The translations under genes and the position numbers were made by a program. The notes below the pieces were generated by a model. The model saw only the letters and a program-made list of their open reading frames with translations, searched no databases and was not told the origin of the DNA. Of a stretch of 64,000 nucleotides of DNA, positions 60,695 through 64,000 are shown in pieces. This stretch comes from Paraburkholderia polaris (GTDB taxonomy: Bacteria; Pseudomonadota; Gammaproteobacteria; Burkholderiales; Burkholderiaceae), in NCBI RefSeq assembly GCF_012927345.1, contig NZ_JABBGJ010000032.1:62001-126000 (forward strand). Reading direction: 5' to 3'. Every line of letters starts with the position of its first letter. Positions within the stretch are counted from its first letter, which is position 1.

Positions 60695-61018
60695 CGCTTA
60701 TACGTCCGTATAAGACCGTTACCCTAATGCGGTATCCGCCTATCCGACCGTAGAGTAGACTCGCCATCCGGCTAAACCTACTCTTCTCTTATCGCGACAC
60801 GCTTGCTGGTATTGCAGCGCATAGCTCGCGGTTCGGCACGACGACCACATGGCACTTTCGGATGGCCGCCCGACCGATTCCCTTATAAATGTCAGCAAGG
60901 AATCATCGTGTCACATGTTCTACGTAGCTGGATTCATATCGGCAGCAACTCATATAACGAGTACACATTCGTGCCGTGGCTTGGCAGGACCGTTTATCGC
61001 CGGACGGTCGACTTCTCC
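60695..61018 (+). repeat. 324-bp duplicated promoter-like element, copy B
   Basis: It aligns with 33769-34093 along its length. The opening palindrome here is CTTATAC-GTCC-GTATAAG (60697-60714), two bases shorter per arm than in copy A. It begins 58 bases after the FixJ regulator gene and ends 95 bases before the gene at 61113. TTATAA-containing and TAGAGTAGA blocks may be promoter parts, but no standard -35/-10 pair is certain. Confidence 0.85.
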
Positions 61019-61112
61019 GCCATATGCATCCAGTAGCCGCAAGTCGGGCGTTGTTCGACCCCTTGGGTTGTTCGACTGCTGCTTCAATATTTGCTGAGGA
61101 TGGGAAACGATC

Positions 61113-61652
61113 GTGAACGTCGAAATCAATACGAATGCTGACAGTCGGTCAGAAAGTGAATCTGGTCATGCGCATGCTTTCCCTGTATTTTCCTCATCCC
61201 ATCACCCATCGCATCGGCCGGACCGACACACTTCAGCGCCCGAGATTCGAGACCCGTGGGCGACCACGCTCGCCGTCATCGACCAATTTTTTTCTCCGCC
61301 AGACCCGATGCGGAATTCTCCGAACCTGTCCGGTCGCTCCCGCCTGGGGGGCGAGCCGCTCAATTCGCGCAAGTCGAACGGTAGTGACGTGCGCACCTAT
61401 ACTGTGACGGTCGTGGAGGAGCTGGCCAATTCGCTCTTCGCATTGCGCTGGCACGACGCGACATTTTGCAACTACGAGGAGCAAATCTGGGCACCGTCCC
61501 TCGCTCGCGCTGTGGGGCGTTGCGCCCTGTCCGGCGAGCGCATCAACAAGGGCGACCCGATCTACCGTCCCCGAATCCGCGGACGGGTCGTCCCACTTAA
61601 CAGCGATGCAGTGATCCTGGCCAGCGAGCTGATTAAGAGCACGCGCGCCTGA
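61113..61652 (+). CDS. Hypothetical protein, Burkholderia-type (possibly DUF3331)
   Basis: A 179-residue protein with a GTG start at 61113; GAGGA lies rather far upstream. The first about 90 residues are low-complexity and rich in Ser, His and Arg, probably disordered. The second half is folded: YTVTVVEELANSLFALRWHD, then AVGRCALSGERINKGDPIYRP. The Cys and the GExIxKGDxIYRP turn recall small DUF3331-like proteins of Burkholderia, from memory. It follows the two-component system and the palindromic element, so it is a likely target gene of the FixJ regulator. Confidence 0.6.
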   Translation: MNVEINTNADSRSESESGHAHAFPVFSSSHHPSHRPDRHTSAPEIRDPWATTLAVIDQFFSPPDPMRNSPNLSGRSRLGGEPLNSRKSNGSDVRTYTVTVVEELANSLFALRWHDATFCNYEEQIWAPSLARAVGRCALSGERINKGDPIYRPRIRGRVVPLNSDAVILASELIKSTRA

Positions 61653-61821
61653 AACGCGCCGGAGTTGGCGCAAGTTGACTCAAACTCACTGTTAAAGCAT
61701 CGCCAGCGCTGGCAAGTCTTCGCGCTGCGATTCGCTCAGCACGCGCTCTCCTTTGGGCCGTCCACTCATCGTTGCCTCCGCGTACCAGGCGCACGAGCCA
61801 ATGTGAAATTGAGAGAACCGG

Positions 61822-62841
61822 TTATCGACCGGATTCGCGGACCCCACGTTCCCCGTCGTTCACCGGATCGCCGGAGCGAAAGCGCTGCCGGTATTCGACG
61901 GGACTGATCTGAAGCCGGCGGCTAAACGTGCGCCGAAGGGTATCCGCGCTCTCAAAGCCGCAACGCTTCGCGATTTCGCCGATCGGGTGACGGGTGCTTT
62001 CGAGGTAGCGTCGCGCGGCGTCGATGCGCGCGTCGTTCAGGAATGCGATGAGACTGATGCCGCATTCCTTGGTGAAGAGGCGGGACAGATTGCGCGGACT
62101 CATTTTGAGCCGATGCGCAAGCGACGTGGTCGTATGATTCAGATGAAGATTGTCGAGCAGGTACTCCTGAATCGACTGGATCTGGGAATCGCTCGCGGCC
62201 TGGGTTTCCAGCAGCGGGCTGAACTGCGACTGGCCGCCCGCACGGCGCACGTACACGATCAGATACTTCGCGACGTCGAGTGCCATTTTCTTGCCGAAGT
62301 CATCTTCGATCATGACCAGCGCGAGATCGATTCCGGCGGTCACGCCTGCGGTCGTGTAGAGGCCGCTGTCATTGACGTAGATCTGGTCGGGTTCGACCTT
62401 CGCCTTCGGAAACATCGCCGAAAGACGCGTGGCGTCCATCCAATGGGTCGTGACTGTCCGGTTATCGATCATGCCGGCCGCGCCGAAAGCAAAAACGCCG
62501 TTGCAGATAGCGGCGATTCGCCTGGTGCTCTTGTGCTGCTTCGCGAGCCATTCGCTGAGCGTCGAGTCTTCGAGTACTTCGAATACGCCGAGGCCGCCGG
62601 GCACGATCACGGTATCGAAATGCGGGCACGGATCGAAGATGGTCCGGTCCGGCATAACCGTTAGCCCGCTGGAAGACAGCACGCTGCCCCGCGTCGTGCC
62701 GATCGTCAGCATTTCGTATTCGCACGCCCCCTGACTGAGAACGCGGACCTCCGCAAAGGCGTCTTTGGGGCCCGCGATATCGAGCAGTTGGAATCCGGGG
62801 AACAGGACCATGCCGACGGTGATCTTGCGCATAGGTGTCAC
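61822..62841 (-). CDS. GlxA-type regulator (DJ-1/PfpI domain + AraC HTH)
   Basis: A 339-residue regulator with an N-terminal DJ-1/PfpI domain (GMVLFPGFQLLDIAGP; nucleophile-elbow Cys113 in AAICNGVFAFG) and a C-terminal AraC double helix-turn-helix (SLAHRLKMSPRNLSRLFTKE and GEIAKRCGFESADTLRRTF). Such proteins (GlxA, ArgR, CdhR, GbdR) control uptake and catabolism of amino acids and quaternary amines. The start is GTG 62841 or ATG 62832; neither has a strong ribosome-binding site. No obvious target gene is adjacent. Confidence 0.92.
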   Translation of the reverse strand: MTPMRKITVGMVLFPGFQLLDIAGPKDAFAEVRVLSQGACEYEMLTIGTTRGSVLSSSGLTVMPDRTIFDPCPHFDTVIVPGGLGVFEVLEDSTLSEWLAKQHKSTRRIAAICNGVFAFGAAGMIDNRTVTTHWMDATRLSAMFPKAKVEPDQIYVNDSGLYTTAGVTAGIDLALVMIEDDFGKKMALDVAKYLIVYVRRAGGQSQFSPLLETQAASDSQIQSIQEYLLDNLHLNHTTTSLAHRLKMSPRNLSRLFTKECGISLIAFLNDARIDAARRYLESTRHPIGEIAKRCGFESADTLRRTFSRRLQISPVEYRQRFRSGDPVNDGERGVRESGR

Positions 62842-62887
62842 TCAAAATGGAGCGGAGGCTGGCGCGACGCATGCCGCATGCGCTCAC

Positions 62888-63943
62888 CTAGCGGCTCGTC
62901 TCGAGTTCGTCGAAGCGCCGGGTTCGGTAAAGCACCATCGAGACGATCCAGCTCGCGGCGAAGATACCAATGATGACGTAGCCCAGCGTGCCGAAGTTGT
63001 CGTTCAACGTACCGATAGCATCCCACAGCTTGCCTTCGAGCTTCAAGTGGTCAGAAATCAGGCCCAAGGCTTCGATCGTACCGACCAGCAGCGCGACCGC
63101 GACCGACACCAGCGTGATCGTCATGTTGTAGTAGATCTTACGAATCGGCTTGAGATATGCCCAGCCGTAGGCGCCGAGCATCAGGTGACCGTCGAGCGTG
63201 TCGACCAGCGACATCCCCGCGCTGAAGAGCGCCGGGAACACCATGACCGCCCATGGCGAAATGCCATGCGAAGCCTGCGACGCGGACATGCCGAGCAGGC
63301 TCACCTCGGTCGCGGTATCGAAACCCAGTCCGAACAGAAAGCCGAGCGGGAACATGTGCCAACTGCGCGTGACGAGCCGAAACATCGGACGAAAGAGCCG
63401 GGCGAGGAGGCCGCGATCGGCTAGCAGCATGTCGAAGTCGTCGTCGACGTAGGCGCCGCCTGCGCGTACGTGGCGCCATGCCTGGAAGATCGATTTCAGA
63501 ATCAGCAGGTTCAGGAACGCGATCGCGAACAGGAAGAGGGTCGATACCGACGTGCTGATCAGTCCGCCCAATTCCTTATATTGGGTAAAGCGGGTGTTCA
63601 ACACGCTTGCGACGGCTGCGACCGCGAGCGAGGCGATGACGATAATGGTCGAGTGACCGAGCGAGAAGAAAAAACCCACGGCGACAGGGCGTTTCTTTTC
63701 CTGCATCAGCTTCCGGGTCACATTGTCGATCGCGGCGATGTGATCTGCATCGACCGCATGGCGCAAGCCCAGTCCATAGGCGATCAACGCGGTGCCGAGC
63801 AGGACCGGGTGGTGCCAGAACGACACGAACGCCCAGATCCACGCGCCGGCGTTAGTCACCAACAGCAGGCCGTAGATGCCGAAGAGCTTGCGCTGGACCT
63901 GCGGATCGGATCCGGTGAGTACATTGGACAGTTGCTTGAGCAT
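62888..63943 (-). CDS. Nickel/cobalt permease (NiCoT family)
   Basis: A 351-residue inner-membrane transporter with eight hydrophobic helices. The family signature RHAVDADHIAAIDN (residues 61-74; His62, Asp65, Asp67, His68) in helix 2 binds the metal. FSLGHSTIIV and LGFDTATEV are the other conserved motifs. HoxN-type proteins take up nickel or cobalt with high affinity. CAGGAG precedes the ATG at 63943. A nickel-enzyme cluster such as hydrogenase or urease is not in the window; only about 57 bases upstream are visible, so a metal riboswitch cannot be assessed. Confidence 0.94.
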   Translation of the reverse strand: MLKQLSNVLTGSDPQVQRKLFGIYGLLLVTNAGAWIWAFVSFWHHPVLLGTALIAYGLGLRHAVDADHIAAIDNVTRKLMQEKKRPVAVGFFFSLGHSTIIVIASLAVAAVASVLNTRFTQYKELGGLISTSVSTLFLFAIAFLNLLILKSIFQAWRHVRAGGAYVDDDFDMLLADRGLLARLFRPMFRLVTRSWHMFPLGFLFGLGFDTATEVSLLGMSASQASHGISPWAVMVFPALFSAGMSLVDTLDGHLMLGAYGWAYLKPIRKIYYNMTITLVSVAVALLVGTIEALGLISDHLKLEGKLWDAIGTLNDNFGTLGYVIIGIFAASWIVSMVLYRTRRFDELETSR

Positions 63944-64000
63944 GGTAGATCTCCTGATGAAACTTCGTTGTGCGATATGGCGGGCGTTCTGGTGCCCTTG

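Noticed and set aside
63944..64000. Metal riboswitch upstream of the nickel/cobalt permease
   Set aside because: Only 57 bases are visible and they show just the ribosome-binding site; nothing can be concluded.

Overview
The window is 64 kb of GC-rich bacterial DNA. It looks like a member of the Burkholderiaceae (Paraburkholderia, Burkholderia or Caballeronia type). The evidence is a Burkholderia-style outer-membrane porin at 48 kb, MocR, LysR, IclR and HxlR regulators of the kinds abundant in that family, and high third-position GC. No ribosomal, replication or other housekeeping genes are seen and no tRNA. The content is almost wholly catabolism, transport and regulation, so a secondary chromosome or megaplasmid is a reasonable inference. 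Several truncated genes show a locus still being reshaped.

Layout. 0-8 kb: a same-strand run of hydrolases (MlrC-type metallopeptidase end, amidase, alpha/beta hydrolase, M20 amidohydrolase, serine hydrolase) with an oxalate/formate-type MFS carrier and a MarR regulator. 8-20.6 kb: a MocR regulator facing a wrecked threonine aldolase gene, a chemoreceptor, two closely related HxlR regulators, a class II aldolase, a LysR regulator, three MFS transporters and a TetR regulator with a clear palindrome in front of it. 21-25 kb: a three-subunit periplasmic molybdenum aldehyde oxidoreductase (PaoABC type).

25-40 kb is the most coherent part, a short-chain amide/urea nitrogen-scavenging block. AmiC (ligand sensor) and AmiR (ANTAR antiterminator) face a five-gene UrtABCDE-type ABC importer. 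A second, convergently oriented operon carries an NMT1/TauA-type importer with formamidase FmdA and zinc-ribbon FmdB. Each importer operon has the same control stack: a sigma-54 promoter (GG-N10-GC), a hairpin with the hexaloop AAAGGC (A1 and G4, as expected for ANTAR targets), a shared linker and a strong intrinsic terminator 36-38 bases before the first start codon. A second AmiR paralogue lies between them. Two formamidase remnants and one SDR remnant show that the urt operon once ended in its own hydrolase.

40-50 kb: a second importer (binding protein, two permeases, ATPase) followed by RidA, a dihydropyrimidinase/hydantoinase and an FAH-family hydrolase, closed by a terminator and followed by a porin and an IclR regulator. 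This looks like a self-contained uptake and ring-opening pathway for a cyclic amide. 50-53 kb is a degraded zone with aroA and LVIVD-repeat remnants, an aldo/keto reductase and two very small genes. 53-61 kb holds an unusual two-component system: a 1,865-residue kinase/ATPase/histidine kinase, a receiver-only protein and a divergent FixJ-type regulator. It is followed by a 324-bp element that also occurs in front of the second AmiR gene. The window ends with a GlxA-type regulator and a nickel/cobalt permease.
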